Assembly: GCA_019055375.1 (NCBI GenBank)
Contig: JAHQIW010001916.1
Coordinates: 55,085 to 119,084, forward strand
Source of the DNA: Parelaphostrongylus tenuis
Taxonomy: Eukaryota; Nematoda; Chromadorea; Rhabditida; Metastrongylidae
Reading direction: 5' to 3'
DNA length: 64,000 bases
Shown here: positions 1 through 9,885 of the stretch, piece by piece
Layout of the letters: every line of letters starts with the position of its first letter
Position numbering within the stretch: position 1 is the first letter of the stretch
The notes under the pieces: model-generated
Told to the model about the DNA's origin: nothing
The model's input: only the letters and a program-made list of their open reading frames with translations
Databases searched by the model: none
Program-made: the position numbers and the translations under genes

Positions 1-845
1 AACTTTGGCGATATTGTATCGATGGGCCGAACCCCTTTTCCAATGGTTACGGCAAGAGGTCAATGAAAGAGCCCTATTTTCGTGGTGCAGCTTCAATAGC
101 ATTCTGATAATTACTTATGTACGACGGATCCGCTCCTTGATCGACAAGAGTTGATGGGACTGCGTTCGTTTCGGCCCTGTCGATGATTTCTCATAGTAGA
201 TGAAAGTTAGAGTTAACGGCAGGTGGTGCTCCCCGACAAGTTTCTTTGACCCTCGACACGGTTTAGATGTGGTCCTGCTGCAGAATCCCTGTCGAAATCC
301 TGTTGCTTGAATGGCTGTTCTTCAGCCGAAATTCTTAATATGCGCGGAAGGATGATCTTTGTAAAAAGCTTGTAAAGTATGCTTAACAAGCAGATTGAAC
401 GGTAGTTGCAAAGATAACTTTGGTCTCCCTTTTTACGGATGATCTCCAGGCGACGTCATCCACTGGTCTGCCAGTTTTTCCTTTGAAGGTAAGATGTCAT
501 GCGTATCGCAAGAAGTACATATAAGTTATGGCCTACGGCTTGCAGCAAATCGGAAGAGTTGTTGTCGAGTCCTGGAGCTGTAACTTCTTTCATACTTTCT
601 ATCGGTACTCAGACTTTAGAAGGCAGGATCCCAAGCTGTTATTCCAAAGTGGGAATTACGGGGTCTGAGACGGGGATGGCGGAACGGAAAAGATTGGTGT
701 AAATTTTTTCTTTCATCAATTCCATAGTATGGCAGGAAGGTTTCATGATATCATCTCCATTCATCAACGCTGGCAGCGGAACACTATAATCACACAGGTT
801 CCTTCGGCACTTCCTCAGACCAATTTTTTTTTGTGCTGCTTCCAA
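1..845 (-). pseudogene. Decayed LINE (RTE-type) reverse transcriptase fragment
   Basis: Read on the minus strand, this stretch gives collinear but frame-shifted pieces of a non-LTR retrotransposon polymerase. A 68-codon open piece at 639-845 holds the linker before the RT domain (residues such as LRKCRRNLCDYSVPLPAL and NLFRS...DPVIPT). Around 420-260 comes KGDQSYLCNYRSICLLS, the RT entry motif. Around 200-130 comes NAVPSTLVDQGADPSYI, and at the window edge KGVRPIDTISPK, a version of the RT motif-B sequence GVRQGDTISPK in which QGD has become PID. The catalytic FADD motif would lie beyond base 1. Many frameshifts make it inactive. It differs clearly in sequence from the RTE copies at 11, 33 and 55 kb, so it is a second LINE lineage. 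Short pieces of the same lineage recur in both arms of the inverted duplication (57.4-57.6 and 62.2-62.4 kb). Confidence 0.8.
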
Positions 846-914
846 CAGTTTCTCCTAGCGCTACTGACATAAATCCTCTGAAAGATTATGACATGTTTTG
901 AGCCGATAGGTCTA

Positions 915-962
915 GTGCTATATAGGCGCCTATTTCGTCCTATTGGGACTCATCAGTAGCAC
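915..962 (-). ncRNA. Hammerhead ribozyme motif, complete (type I)
   Basis: On the minus strand all parts of a hammerhead are present in order: stem I strand GUGCUA (962-957), core CUGAUGA (956-950), stem II GUCC...GGAC with a short loop, core GAA, stem III AUAG-GCGC-CUAU, cleavage triplet AUA, and the returning stem I strand UAGCAC (920-915). Stem I pairs perfectly over six bases and is the open end, so this is type I. The pairing and core are read directly. Cleavage activity is inferred, because AUA is an allowed but less common triplet and stem I loop contacts cannot be judged. Confidence 0.85.
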
Positions 963-1077
963 CCTCCCTCGGTTCCGTCGATCCCTTGAGGTTAAATAAT
1001 CCTCTAAAGGTGTCGACGCCGAGTAAAAACTAAGCACCTCAAGTCGGATGATGGTATTACCTGACCAAATACCTGAC

Positions 1078-1119
1078 CTGATGAGTCCCACTAGGACGAA
1101 ATAGGCGCCTATATAGCAC
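1078..1119 (+). ncRNA. Hammerhead ribozyme core lacking stem I
   Basis: This is the mirror copy in the right terminal repeat of the same element. CUGAUGA (1078-1084), the GUCC/GGAC stem II, GAA and the AUAG-GCGC-CUAU stem III followed by A and UAGCAC (1114-1119) are intact. The bases before the core read ACCUGAC instead of GUGCUA, so the six-base stem I cannot form. It is likely inactive on its own. Confidence 0.6.
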
Positions 1120-1329
1120 TAGACCTATCGGCTCAAAACATGTCATATCCTTATCAGATTAAATCGTTTTGAGCGGGTCTGTAAAAAAGCAGTTGATAGC
1201 AGAAGTATGGTTCCTTTAAAAGATTTTTCGCAGACGAAATTTGATATTCCTCGTGCCAAATGTGTTACATTAGGATCAGGTTTTAGCTTCCTTCGTTTTT
1301 CGAGCAACCTTTTCGTGATATGCCAAATA

Positions 1330-1475
1330 ATCATTTTTTAGGCTACGCATGTTATGTGGTCTGCTATACAAGGCTGTCTTATAGAGCCCGATACACGTGA
1401 TTCGACCATGCAATCTCGTGAGTCGAACAGTTACCCTTTCTCGCCTTTAGTAATCCTGTGTGGGTGCTCCAGTCC
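1330..1475 (-). mobile_element. Penelope-type element end with a decayed hammerhead motif
   Basis: On the minus strand, 1437-1387 reads as a degenerate hammerhead: stem I UUCGA/UCGGG (with wobbles), core CUCACGA (G5 changed to C), stem II GAU/GUC around UGCAUG, GAA, a very short stem III and the triplet GUA. It is followed by GCAGACCACAT and a GGCTCAAA-like tail. The same tail follows related motifs at 16.7, 40.4 and 48.3 kb, and the 40-kb copy sits just upstream of a Penelope-like ORF. That association is the basis for the call. Confidence 0.55.
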
Positions 1476-2396
1476 CCACACTAAGAGTTAGCGGCGACTA
1501 ACGTTCTGCACTCTATGTCCAGTGAAATTATCACTAAACATAGAGTTCATGGTGCTATCATCAACAGCAAATAATACGCCAGATTCAAGTAAACACTTGT
1601 TTCTAGAATAAATTCTGTTAGTATTCACCAATAGAAATATTTATGATGAGTTATCAATATGCTGTAGTACATATTTAACGACGTAGATTCGTGAAGAAGT
1701 TCACCGCATGGGTAGTTAACTTTGTTCGCATGAAGTAACAAAATTGAATAACGTAAAATTTATAATACGGGAAAGCCAGGCAATTTTTTGCACCCTTTCT
1801 TTAAACGTTTTGAAGTGAAAGACTTAACAGTACAATAATGCATACATTTAGCAATTTTTAAGTGCCATGAGAGATGCGCAATATTGCAATGAAATCGAAA
1901 TTGATCTCTCTAAGTAAAAATATTTCCATCTTGGGTATCTCAAAGGTATTCAATCAACTAGAAGCTGGGTCCTTTTAGATAGGATGTAACTATACACATG
2001 TTGATTACCTGAGTTCGATGTCACAATAAAGACTCCGATACCTTTTGGTTACACTTAATACATCTTGTTCCAAGCCATGCTTGTTCGCTTCGCATTCAAC
2101 TACTATGTTCGCGCCGAAACATCTCGGTGTATAGTTCTGTTGAGATTGCTACAATAAAAATAAGGGGATTTGTTAGGTAGATTTGATTTTGGATGAACTA
2201 CTATTGCCAAGTGACAGATTATTACTGTAAGGTCCTTTATAACGGATTTTTGAATAAAGTACGCTCATTTGTATAATTGATTTTTGCAAAGAGAAAATCA
2301 CATTTTCATAAGAATAGCTTTATTCAATTTTTTTTCTCTATAATTCACAGCATTTTTAGAGACTTCTCTCCAAAACAGTGACAGCCTATTGATATA
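1476..2396. other. No recognisable gene or element
   Basis: AT-rich sequence with no open frame of note, no splice-flanked conserved exon and no terminal repeat that I can see. Confidence 0.5.
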
Positions 2397-2425
2397 ACAT
2401 GCTTTGAGCTGCTAGTCAGGTCTAA

Positions 2426-2472
2426 GTGCTAGACAGGCGCCCGCTTCGTCCTCCAGTACTCTTCAGTAGCAC
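2426..2472 (-). ncRNA. Hammerhead ribozyme motif, nearly complete
   Basis: On the minus strand: stem I GUGCUA (2472-2467) pairing with UAGCAC (2431-2426), core CUGAAGA (fits CUGANGA), stem II GUAC/GGAC with one mismatch, GAA, a weakened stem III (GCGG/CUGU) and the preferred triplet GUC immediately before UAGCAC. Core residues are intact. Stems II and III carry mismatches or wobbles. Confidence 0.75.
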
Positions 2473-2734
2473 AATCCCTCGGTTCAGCCGATTCCTTGAA
2501 GCTGTACTCTTTTGTGAAAAAATCGAAGCCAAATAGTAATTCTCCGCAAATCAGATGATAAATTCCCCTGACTGGAAAGACCAGCAGTTGAGCTTGTGGC
2601 TGGTAGAATGAATCACACCTCACCATTCGACCACTTTATTATAGATTTCGTTCAGAAACAATGTTAGTCTGATGAGAGTTTCAAGAAGATTTCTTGGCAG
2701 AGAAGTATAATCTCACTGGCTGAACCAAGGGACT

Positions 2735-2781
2735 GTGCTACTGAACAGTCCTGGAGGACGAAACAGGCGGCTGTCTAGCAC
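2735..2781 (+). ncRNA. Hammerhead ribozyme motif with a G8-to-C core change
   Basis: Stem I GUGCUA (2735-2740) pairs perfectly with UAGCAC (2776-2781). Stem II GUCC/GGAC (2748-2759) and stem III ACAG/CUGU (2763-2774) are perfect, and the triplet is GUC. The first core strand reads CUGAACA instead of CUGANGA. G8 is a catalytic base in the known hammerhead mechanism and forms a pair with C3, so this copy is expected to be inactive despite excellent folding. Confidence 0.75.
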
Positions 2782-2812
2782 TTTGATATAGCAAACGGCT
2801 CAAAACATGTTA

Positions 2813-3504
2813 AAATTTTATCGGAGTCTTTTTTCTAAAGTGGTTTCCATAGTGCATTCTAATAAGGCAGAAAGAAGATTGTGTTTCACATTCGGAGTAG
2901 TTAGCCATTGCTTGTTTGGATTTCACCACAGCTGCAGGCTTGAGAAAGAACATACTTTGAACTCTTTTGATCACATTTTTGTTGCCTGTCTCTTATGTTG
3001 TGATGGACAAGGATACAAGTCTCTGATACCGATGGACAACCCCAACCAGCTTTATTTGTTTTCACTTAAGTTATCTAGAGAGATTAAATTGGACGACTTA
3101 CAACAAATTGTCTTAAAAGCATTTGACTAGAGAGAAAAAGAAAGCGTCAACCGATATATTCCTAAAAATGTTAGATGAAGTTTTATTTCATGTAGAGCAG
3201 TGCCACTTACGACTAGCAATTCATTGTTTATCCTGTTTCAAATATAAATGACCTTACTAAATTTTAATCTGTCTCACTGCGCCAGTCACTGTCCATAAAT
3301 TCGCCTGCTCAAGACTAAACATAATTTCATTATGAAGCTACGAGATAGTGATTTTAACGGGCTCCATCTGAAGGTCGACAACGTCGACAGCGATGCGAAA
3401 ACATGACACTCCACCGCTTTCTACTAGCAACGACATCTGAAGAGTGGACATTATCTTAAGACAGTCAATTGAAATGAACATGTCTCAAGTTATCAGGTAC
3501 TTGT
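2813..3504. other. No supported gene; one unassigned 107-codon open frame
   Basis: An open frame of 107 codons spans 2807-3130 (+). Its ATG lies inside the terminal ACATGTT of the hammerhead element. I recognise no domain and see no splice or repeat support, so I do not call it a gene. The rest is featureless AT-rich DNA. Confidence 0.4.
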
Positions 3505-3780
3505 CCATTATAAGTTGACAAATGAAAAGCGAGGAGAGGAGTTTTTCATAGAAGAGTCAGTAATTATTAGAAAGCTCAAATCTTTGACTACATGCCCAAG
3601 TGGCTGAATTACGAAAAACCCTTTTTCTGACGTTGTTACAGAACGATCTCAGGTGATTTAGATGCGTATTTTTTGGCAAAACGGAGCTCCTTCTTTGAAG
3701 AGTTGGTAATTATTTGATAGCGTAATGTTTCCTTATTCCAACGCTGCTCTTTTTTTTCTGGAAATACCGTTTCTGTGCGG
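3505..3780 (+). repeat. Left-end fragment of a TIR element family
   Basis: Short blocks (a GAAAGCTCAAA-type box, GACTAC, CGAAAAACCC, and the internal phrase GGCAAAACGGAGCTCCTTC with TTTGATAGCG) match in order the left part of the inverted-repeat elements at 35.0-35.9, 37.4-38.2 and 40.6-41.0 kb. No right end is found here, so it is a truncated copy. Confidence 0.45.
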
Positions 3781-3978
3781 GGGAGCAGGCTAAGCAGTAC
3801 TGAATTTGCATAAGTGGCCTTTGGTCAATTCTTGAGCAGCCGGGTGTGACAGAAATGGAGGTTGCGCAATTATCGATTTTTGACCGATTTTGTGCTAGTA
3901 CGGTCTTCTTCATATAATGAGGATTGCTTCTCCATTTTGATAATCGTTCTGAATTGTTTCTATTTTGACTGCCACTTG

Positions 3979-4086
3979 CAGTGGTATGATGTTATAGTAT
4001 ACCCAATATGTGGAGTACTGTGCAAAAACGTTTGCGTCAGCTGGGATTTGAACCCAGATCTCACTCTTTCCGGGAGCGTATGCTAA
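3979..4086 (-). repeat. tRNA-derived SINE fragment (family B)
   Basis: The minus strand reads CTCCCGGAAAGAGTGAG, then a pol III B box (GGGTTCAAATCCC), then GACGCAAACGTTTTTGCAC and a tail ending in ATATTGGGTATACTATAAC. Same family as 9.72-9.89, 27.0-27.3 and 54.24-54.56 kb. The 5' tRNA-like head is missing. Confidence 0.65.
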
Positions 4087-4109
4087 TTTTTAATCTCCAT
4101 TTTTAAAGA

Positions 4110-4700
4110 AAAAAAACTTTAGATAAATCGCACCAGTGTGCTGCAAAAAATGTTTTGAGGACATTTATTTTACCATGAGTACGGATAAGCTAATCATCGT
4201 TATGATCAATTTCGTGGAGTTCAGAGAACAAGAAGGGCCTAATTGCTTCCAACAGTAGCTCGAAGACATTCAGATACTATTAGATTTTCTTTACTCATTC
4301 ATATGCTTGAAAATCGATCAATCATTACGTCAGCCCACTATGTTAACTCACGTAGCGGCTCATTAGGTGGCCAAAGACCACTTGCTGGAGCATGTGAATC
4401 AATTTTTTTCCTGATGCGTTGCAGAGAAACGGTCTTTCTAAAATACAAGTACACCGCTGGAATCAGCACTTGTTACGCTATCGATTAATTGCTAATAATC
4501 CAAAAAGAGCTTTGCCCTGCGATAAAAAAAGGGTGTGAAACGCTAGAGGTTTACGCTTAGAAATGTTTACTAACACATTTATGAGAAGTCTTGTCCAGCT
4601 AATAAGATTGGTTTTTCATTTATCGCCCTTATAATGGAAGGAAAGGGGGATATGCTAGTTTCTCAGGTAATAACATGTGAAATCGTTGTCAATCATATCT
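4110..4700 (+). repeat. Dispersed repeat E, copy 1
   Basis: This segment shares ordered blocks with 13050-13750 (GAGAAACGGTCTTTCTAAA against GTGAAACGGTCTTCCAAG, ACGCTATCGA, CTAACACAT, TCTTGTCC). Neither copy keeps a long open frame. Nature unknown; it could be an old non-autonomous transposon. The 81-codon open frame at 4243-4488 is not conserved in the other copy. Confidence 0.4.
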
Positions 4701-4911
4701 TAACATTCTAACTACTCGGATATCGCGCTGATCTCCACAATTCACAATTTATTTCTCTCCATCATTTGAGTATATTCGCTGCTGCGTAACGGTTCTCTCC
4801 CCGCCTATTCATTCTCGCAAATATCTGTTGTTATTTTTTTTCTTATTCAACTTAGGTGCAGATTCTTAAGGTCACCAAATTCTGCCTCTGAATTATTAAA
4901 TTTGGACCAAC

Positions 4912-5085
4912 ATGGTTGTGCCAAATGATATAAATGAAGACATAATGGACGCAGTGATGGATGAGGTGATTACTTGTATGTTCTACTTTCATGAGTAGAA
5001 TTTGGTCAGTTTTTCTTAGGAAGATAGTGGAGTTGATCTAGACGAGGACACCATTCGTAGCAGTATGGACAACAAGGATTCGTGA
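4912..5085 (+). CDS. Small acidic two-exon ORF (39 aa), function unknown
   Basis: Exon 1 (4912-4965) starts ATG GTT GTG and ends at GAG|GTGATT. Exon 2 (5020-5085) follows TTTTTCTTAG and ends in TGA. Both splice edges are in phase 0 and the 54-bp intron has typical nematode size and acceptor. The product is very acidic (blocks such as INEDIMDAVMDEEDSGVDLDEDT) with no transmembrane segment. Upstream, 4860 is preceded by a polypyrimidine run and ACTTAG, which could be a trans-splice or intron acceptor, and an AATAAA lies at 5121. It could be a real micro-gene, the 3' end of a longer gene with unseen exons, or chance. I do not recognise the sequence. Confidence 0.35.
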
Positions 5086-5957
5086 CTTCCTTTGTAGGCA
5101 ATTCTTCAAATCATTTGAAATAAAAACACAGTGAACAAAGTGCCAACTTAGAAATGATGTGCAGTAAAATCCGCATGTACTCGTTCAACCCAGCACTGCT
5201 CAATAAAACATGCATCAACGTAGGCAAAATGGGGGCAAATTTGTTAGGAATGATTTCCATCGATGGAGACTGGCGACTGCTTTTGACAAAGACCTGGGAT
5301 TCCTAGCATAGTAATTCCAGGATCTGAGCGCAAACTTAAGAGAACAGTTTTCGACGAAGTCTTATAAAGAATGGAAAGTCTTCGAACACGAGTCGAAGCC
5401 TTATGAAGACACGAAAACTGTTTTGGATGAATGATGAAGAAGGCAGGTATACCAAAGGAAAGCTGGTATCCGCTTGATAGCTCACATCACCTCACTGATA
5501 CTAAATAAAAATGGCGAGCTTGTTTATCGTCTAATAAAACTTCTGTTGTGATTCGATGATAATTTTGGCTATTTTTTTTTCACACACATAAGAAATTAAC
5601 CCGTCCGGGACAGCAATGGGAAACGCATCGCGCTGAATGAATTAAAGGACGGTGTGCGATTCCGTCACTTAATTAAGGTGCTTCTTCGTTTTGACGGAAA
5701 TTAGCTTCTAGTCTTATTTTGATGCAGCACGATTTTCTCCGCTTGTTTACATGATTTTGGAGCTTGTAGAGAGTTCAGCTGTGAAGGAAAACGCTGGCTC
5801 ACTATTCAGTCATACTATTACTGGCATTCATTCAATAGTAATAAATTGCCCTAAGAATATAACGATATAAATCTTAGAATTTTGTTAAGTTTCAACTTAT
5901 TTAATGCCAAAAATTCAACAACGGTTGACAGTTTCTAACCACTATACTAAAGCACTA
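5086..5957. other. Intergenic, no gene; one imperfect hairpin
   Basis: No coding signal. At about 5341-5425 an imperfect inverted repeat pairs AACAGTTTTCG with CGAAAACTGTT around a spacer that has its own smaller GAAGTCTT/AAGTCTTC match. It may be the relic of a short foldback element. Confidence 0.4.
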
Positions 5958-7361
5958 TACTACTGTTGAGCCTGGAAAGCTAGAAACAGCTGTCTAGTAT
6001 TGTGTAAATGCCATATTAGATCTCGAAAAAGGAAGAATCAAAACATGCTAACAGATTATGAGTTTCTTTCAACTTCTGAGTGCTGTATGGAATGAGATAG
6101 TCTCAAAACTGAAAGATTGATGCCGTAATACTTAACTTCAGAAATATATAATGATTTACATAGTTAATTATTCAGTTATCAATCTTCAGCGGCCATTAAA
6201 AGGTGAACTAATGCCGACATAAGAAATGAACGTTGAATAAAAAGAGATATGAATAGATATACGTCTTACTAAAGTCTCTTCAGTAATTCTCTACACACTA
6301 GCGAATATTAAACCCTCCTTAATGACGATCAAAATTTAAATTTCTTGACAAAACTACCAACTTTTCATTGCACCGTACGCGATCAACCGCTATTCATAGC
6401 CGGCCCAACTGCCCGCCAGCCTAAAATGGCTGCGGTACCAAAGACGTCAAGTTTTGTATTATCGATAGTTATAGAGACTTTGACGAATTTTGATGTAACT
6501 CGGTCATTTCTCTTCAGATCATTGTAGTTGATGGATGACTGCTGATTGCGTCGATAGGGCTCAAACATAGCTGAGAAAGAGGCGAACTATGAGCCTGGTA
6601 TGGTGTAGTGGATAGTGCGTGAGCTCGTGATAAATACAATCACACATTTGAAGCCCATCTGAGAATCTGAGTTTTGCTCGCATCTCAACAACCTTGTGGT
6701 TGTACGTGGAGTTGTTTTTCCAACAATTTTTGTATTTTCTTCCTGAGCCATAGGGAGGAAGACTCCATTCGATAGCTCTTGCTCACTAGGAGATTGCATT
6801 TTTTTGCTAAGAAAATCTTCTTCCGTTGTCTTTCCGCGTATCGCTAACGTCTATCCATCTCGAGTCACATTCTAAAACAAAGAGGTACTCAAACACTAAT
6901 TGTCTTTTCACATCTTTACACCACCCGTTATCACAAATCAATGCGTGGATCTCAGAATTCCCCATATTCGATTCATTTTCTCGCATTCGTTCTCTACAAA
7001 GGTCTTCGAACAATTCACATAATGCATCGTTCAGCTGCTTGAGAGTTTCCATTTTTTTATGGGTGACGTATAATGCTAGTCAGGGCAATTTTTCGTGCAG
7101 TCTCAAAGGTAGCCGAGACTAGGGCATTTCCTAGGCATTCGGATGAATGATTGAAAGACGGTGGTAGGAGGCGATTAAACCAGCAAAACGCTTATCACCT
7201 TCCTTTCTGATACACTGCATTCTTGTACACTGCGCTATCGTGTCCACAATAAGTTATATGCCTTTATATGGAGAAGTTTCCCTCTATAATTCTATCGATT
7301 CTATAATTCTATCCTCTATATTTTTATGCAGTGTTTCTTTCAAATTTGAGTAGGTTCAAGG

Positions 7362-7555
7362 TTAATCCTTTTAGGACGACGTGTTACGAAACGTATCACG
7401 CCGCGCGACGTCGCACCACACCCAACTAGTGCAATGGCGGCGTCGCGTCTTGGAGCACAGCTACTATCTGGAGGTGCGATGGACCCACAAATGCTGCCCG
7501 CCTGCGACTGCCGCGCGAGGCCGCCTGCTATCGACGGCGGTCCCCAAAGGGTTAT
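7362..7555. mobile_element. GC-rich MITE with TTAA-type ends (family F), copy 1
   Basis: About 194 bp of GC-rich sequence stands out from AT-rich flanks. The ends are imperfect inverted repeats: left TTAATCCTTTTAGGACGACG, right (reversed) ATAACCCTTTGGGGACCGCC. TTAA plus a CCC-type terminus is the hallmark of piggyBac-group elements, so a non-autonomous piggyBac-like MITE is inferred. There is no coding capacity. A second copy is at 45195-45394. Confidence 0.6.
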
Positions 7556-7719
7556 TACCTCCTGGTGAATAAAACTCTCTATAGCTTGAGATCGCTATCA
7601 ATGTTCAGTTAAAAGCGACCACAGCTTCCGCATACTATGAATCCCACAGGGGCACGTAGTCGTAAACTATTATCTATTATCCTGCGAAACCTGTATCACA
7701 TTTTTACTGTTCGAATCCC

Positions 7720-7900
7720 AACACTCCGATTCGTTCATTCTCTCTCATTCATTGCTTGCTTATAGACTTCCTTTTCTTCATGGATGTCGTAGAATGCTGG
7801 TCAGGCAGATCTCCTTGCAATCGCGAAGATAGCCAGGCTGAAGCGTTCCCTAAGGCGTCCGTGTACTGACTGCCGGAGAGTTTTCGGCAACTGAGAACGA
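7720..7900 (-). repeat. Dispersed repeat G fragment
   Basis: On the minus strand this matches a repeat seen at 17560-17860 (+), 28770-28995 (+), 45540-45760 (-), 47185-47400 (+) and 60000-60090 (-). Shared phrases are GATTGCAAGGAGAT, GCATTCTACGACGTTCATG and GAATGCTAGGAGT. A weaker relative lies at 7040-7130. One frame reads FYDVHEEN in the best copies but is broken in all. Confidence 0.5.
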
Positions 7901-7933
7901 GGATGGGCGGGCCAACCCCGCAACGACAATCAC

Positions 7934-8204
7934 TAGCCCTTTCGAAACCATGGACCCACGGTCTCTACACCTTTAACTGGCAGTTGTGGACGGTCTGCCA
8001 CATCTCTCCTACATCTCTGATCCCCAGCGTGCCACTGTTAGACGCATCAGCACGCCATTGTTGGACGCAGCATCGTGCTACATCTAACAGTAGCCCGCTG
8101 TGGGTTAGAGATGCGGAGAAGATGGAGCAGACAGTCCAGAGTTGACGGTCAGAGATGCAGAGACCGTGGGCCCAGGGTCGCGAAGCGGCCAACCGCTCGG
8201 ATCG
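7934..8204. mobile_element. Foldback MITE (family C), copy 1
   Basis: This is an imperfect palindrome. CCATGGACCCACGGTCTCTA on the left pairs with the AGAGACCGTGGGCCC region on the right, and the inner CATCTCT / AGAGATG blocks pair too. Ends resemble TTAA-CCCT (here TAGCCCT and GGCCAA). Other copies are at 15880-16097 (best ends, TTAACCCTCTCGCGATC) and 45777-46012. Inferred piggyBac-like MITE. Confidence 0.6.
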
Positions 8205-8639
8205 AGTCGTGTATGGTCGATCGCCAATCACACCAGGTCCGCAGTCGACGTGAGGTTAGACGTCGGGAGCTTTGCGGAAAACATGAGGCACCGTATCCGC
8301 TTTGAAAAGTTTTTTGTCGAATTATCTTTATTTTACTGTCTAGTTTTTGCTTTGAGTTTTATATTTGATTTTATTTTATTTCTATTATTTAATTGAAGCT
8401 GGATAATGTAAGAAGCAGGAAGTGTATTTCTCTCAGTTCAAGTCGATGTTTTTGGTTGTTTTGCTATAAACTTACTACTTATTTTTTATTTTATTCTAAT
8501 CCCTTCTGTCACAGTGTTGACGACTGGCAAGTGTTCTTTGGTGTTTTCAAGCATTTTGCTGAGCTTTTAGGCAACAAAATGTCGAAAAATCTAGCGGACG
8601 ACGACTTCTTTGGCATACAATGCCTCTCTTCCGATAGGC

Positions 8640-8950
8640 GTACATACAGCACAGTAAGAGCGCACGTGGCGCAGTGGTTAGAGGTGCTCTGCGTCGCACA
8701 TGAGGTCAGTGGTTCGATCTCGCGCTCATGGCTCACCATACCATCCATCCCTTCGGGGTCGGTAAATTGGTACGCAGACAGGTTTCAGACTTGTCTGGGA
8801 GGATAAGCAGCACTGACTCGGTTCAGCGGTAGGCCACCGCGAGTCATTGTAAAGGCAAGGTATGCATTCAATTACCTCAAACTCATAGTTAGAAATTGAA
8901 GACGAATGCATGGCGCATCCTTCAGGGATTGACCAATACCGAGAGCTTTA
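8640..8950 (+). repeat. tRNA-derived SINE (family A), full copy
   Basis: The head carries pol III boxes: A box TGGCGCAGTGG (8668 on) and B box GGTTCGATCTC (8711 on). The body contains the phrase GGGAGGATAAGCAGCACTGA, then GTCATTGTAAAGGC, ATGCATTCAATTACCTCAAA, and a 3' end near GGATTGACCAA. Other copies: 14362-14655, 14690-14950, 19703-19945 and 46605-46895. The head does not keep a proper anticodon arm, so it is not a tRNA gene. Confidence 0.75.
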
Positions 8951-9059
8951 TCCTTGATCATTTTTATCAGGTCTTTTATGGGCACGGTGACACGACGATT
9001 TTCAATCTAGCTGCTCTTCTAGCAGTGCTGGTATTACGATTATTTATCCAATGATGAAG

Positions 9060-9160
9060 ATTCTTATGCAAAATTGTTGACTCTAGGCGGGGTAGAACCC
9101 GCGTTTTACCTACACCGAAAGCATATGTTGCCACTAAACCACCGAGACCACCGCTCTACT
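9060..9160 (-). repeat. tRNA-like SINE remnant
   Basis: The minus strand reads a B-box-like GCGGGTTCTACCCCGCC preceded by GGTTTAGTGGCA. It is part of the duplicated block, with its partner at 47575-47665. The anticodon region is decayed. Confidence 0.45.
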
Positions 9161-9714
9161 AGCATTCTGTCCTCGATATACGCCATCGAAGTATCTTTTT
9201 CGACAGTTCCGCGTATCATTCAGCATCGTTGGCATTATATTACTAATCACCGACGAATCTCGCCTTCTACTCACTTGTTTAGTTATTATTACTTGTCATT
9301 TAAATGCTTGGTCACTTCGACGGTTCGTTTTCACTGATAGGGCGAACCCCAGCACAGGCAAACTGTGCTGGTTTAGCTGTCTTGCTTTCCGGAGTTTCGA
9401 GGTAAGCCTAGCTGGGGCTTCTTCAAGCCTTCACCACATCAGTGCAGTTTCCGGTCCTCGTGGATCAGAGGGAGATCATCACCTTGCGACTAGCAGCTAC
9501 CAAGACTGCGGTCATTTCTGTACGACTAGCTCACAGCTGGGCTTTCTGAGTGCAAATGCTGGACTCCTTAGAGTTGATGGCCCTGCTGTGAGGATGAACT
9601 CTCCGCTGTATATCGCTGTCCACAATCCCAGAACACCTCCCAGCCACGATGAGGCAGTGAACCATTTCGGAGGACCAATACTTATTTACAAGTTCTTCTT
9701 ATCTAATCTTTTAG

Positions 9715-9885
9715 CGGTGGTATGATGTTATAAATATACCCATGATGTTAAGTGATAGATGCGTTCGTAACGTAGAAAGAGAGCTAGCAAAACAAGCGTC
9801 GGTGGTGCAGGGATAGAACACGCGCTCCGGGTAGAGTGAAATTCAGGTTTCGAGTCCCTCCTAACGCAAAAGTTTTGCATCTCGT
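9715..9885 (+). repeat. SINE family B copy, rearranged
   Basis: It begins GCGGTGGTATGATGTTATAA (the family-B tail in reverse orientation) and then reads GTCGGTGGTGCAGGGATAG (A-box region) and CAGGTTTCGAGTCCC (B-box region) followed by ACGC. The opposed tail and head suggest two truncated copies or an inversion. Confidence 0.5.

Larger units (their letters stand above)
887..1147. mobile_element. Short inverted-repeat element with hammerhead ribozyme ends (copy 1)
   Basis: A 261-bp element runs from TATGACATGTTTTGAGCC to its reverse complement GGCTCAAAACATGTCATA. The inverted repeat is about 68 bp and nearly perfect (887-956 against 1078-1147). There is no coding capacity. Each terminal repeat, read outward, contains a hammerhead ribozyme core, so transcripts leaving the element in either direction would carry one. 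The middle (about 957-1077) is unique. A second, longer copy of the same design lies at 2397-2812. Confidence 0.85.
2397..2812. mobile_element. Short inverted-repeat element with hammerhead ribozyme ends (copy 2)
   Basis: A 416-bp element begins ACATGCTTTGAGC and ends GCTCAAAACATGTT. It follows the same plan as the 887-1147 element but is diverged: an outward-reading hammerhead sits in each terminal repeat, and the internal region is longer and non-coding. The inverted repeats have drifted from each other (for example GGCGCC against GGCGGC in stem III), so this copy looks older than copy 1. Confidence 0.8.
5958..9760 (+). repeat. Segmental direct duplication, copy 1
   Basis: From ACTACTGTT (5958) to TGATAGATGC (about 9760) the sequence aligns collinearly with 43803-48258. 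It includes unique filler as well as a MITE (7362-7555), a second MITE (7934-8204), SINE A (8640-8950), a tRNA-like stretch near 9060-9160 and the 9.3-9.7 kb filler. Compared with copy 2, this copy lacks about 130 bp before the SINE at 8640 and about 550 bp after 8968. Because the shared block contains several unrelated transposons in the same order, a genomic duplication is more likely than independent insertions. Confidence 0.75.

Noticed and set aside
2807..3130. 107-codon open frame as a host gene
   Set aside because: The start codon is part of a transposon end, there is no recognisable domain and there are no splice signals with conserved neighbours.
6807..7052. 81-codon minus-strand open frame (METLKQLND...) as a gene
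   Set aside because: The partner in the duplicated block (44.6-44.9 kb) has an in-frame stop and another shift, and the start overlaps a repeat G relative.
8650..8735. Functional tRNA gene
   Set aside because: A and B boxes are present, but there is no proper anticodon arm or acceptor pairing, and the unit continues into a 300-bp SINE body found at five places.
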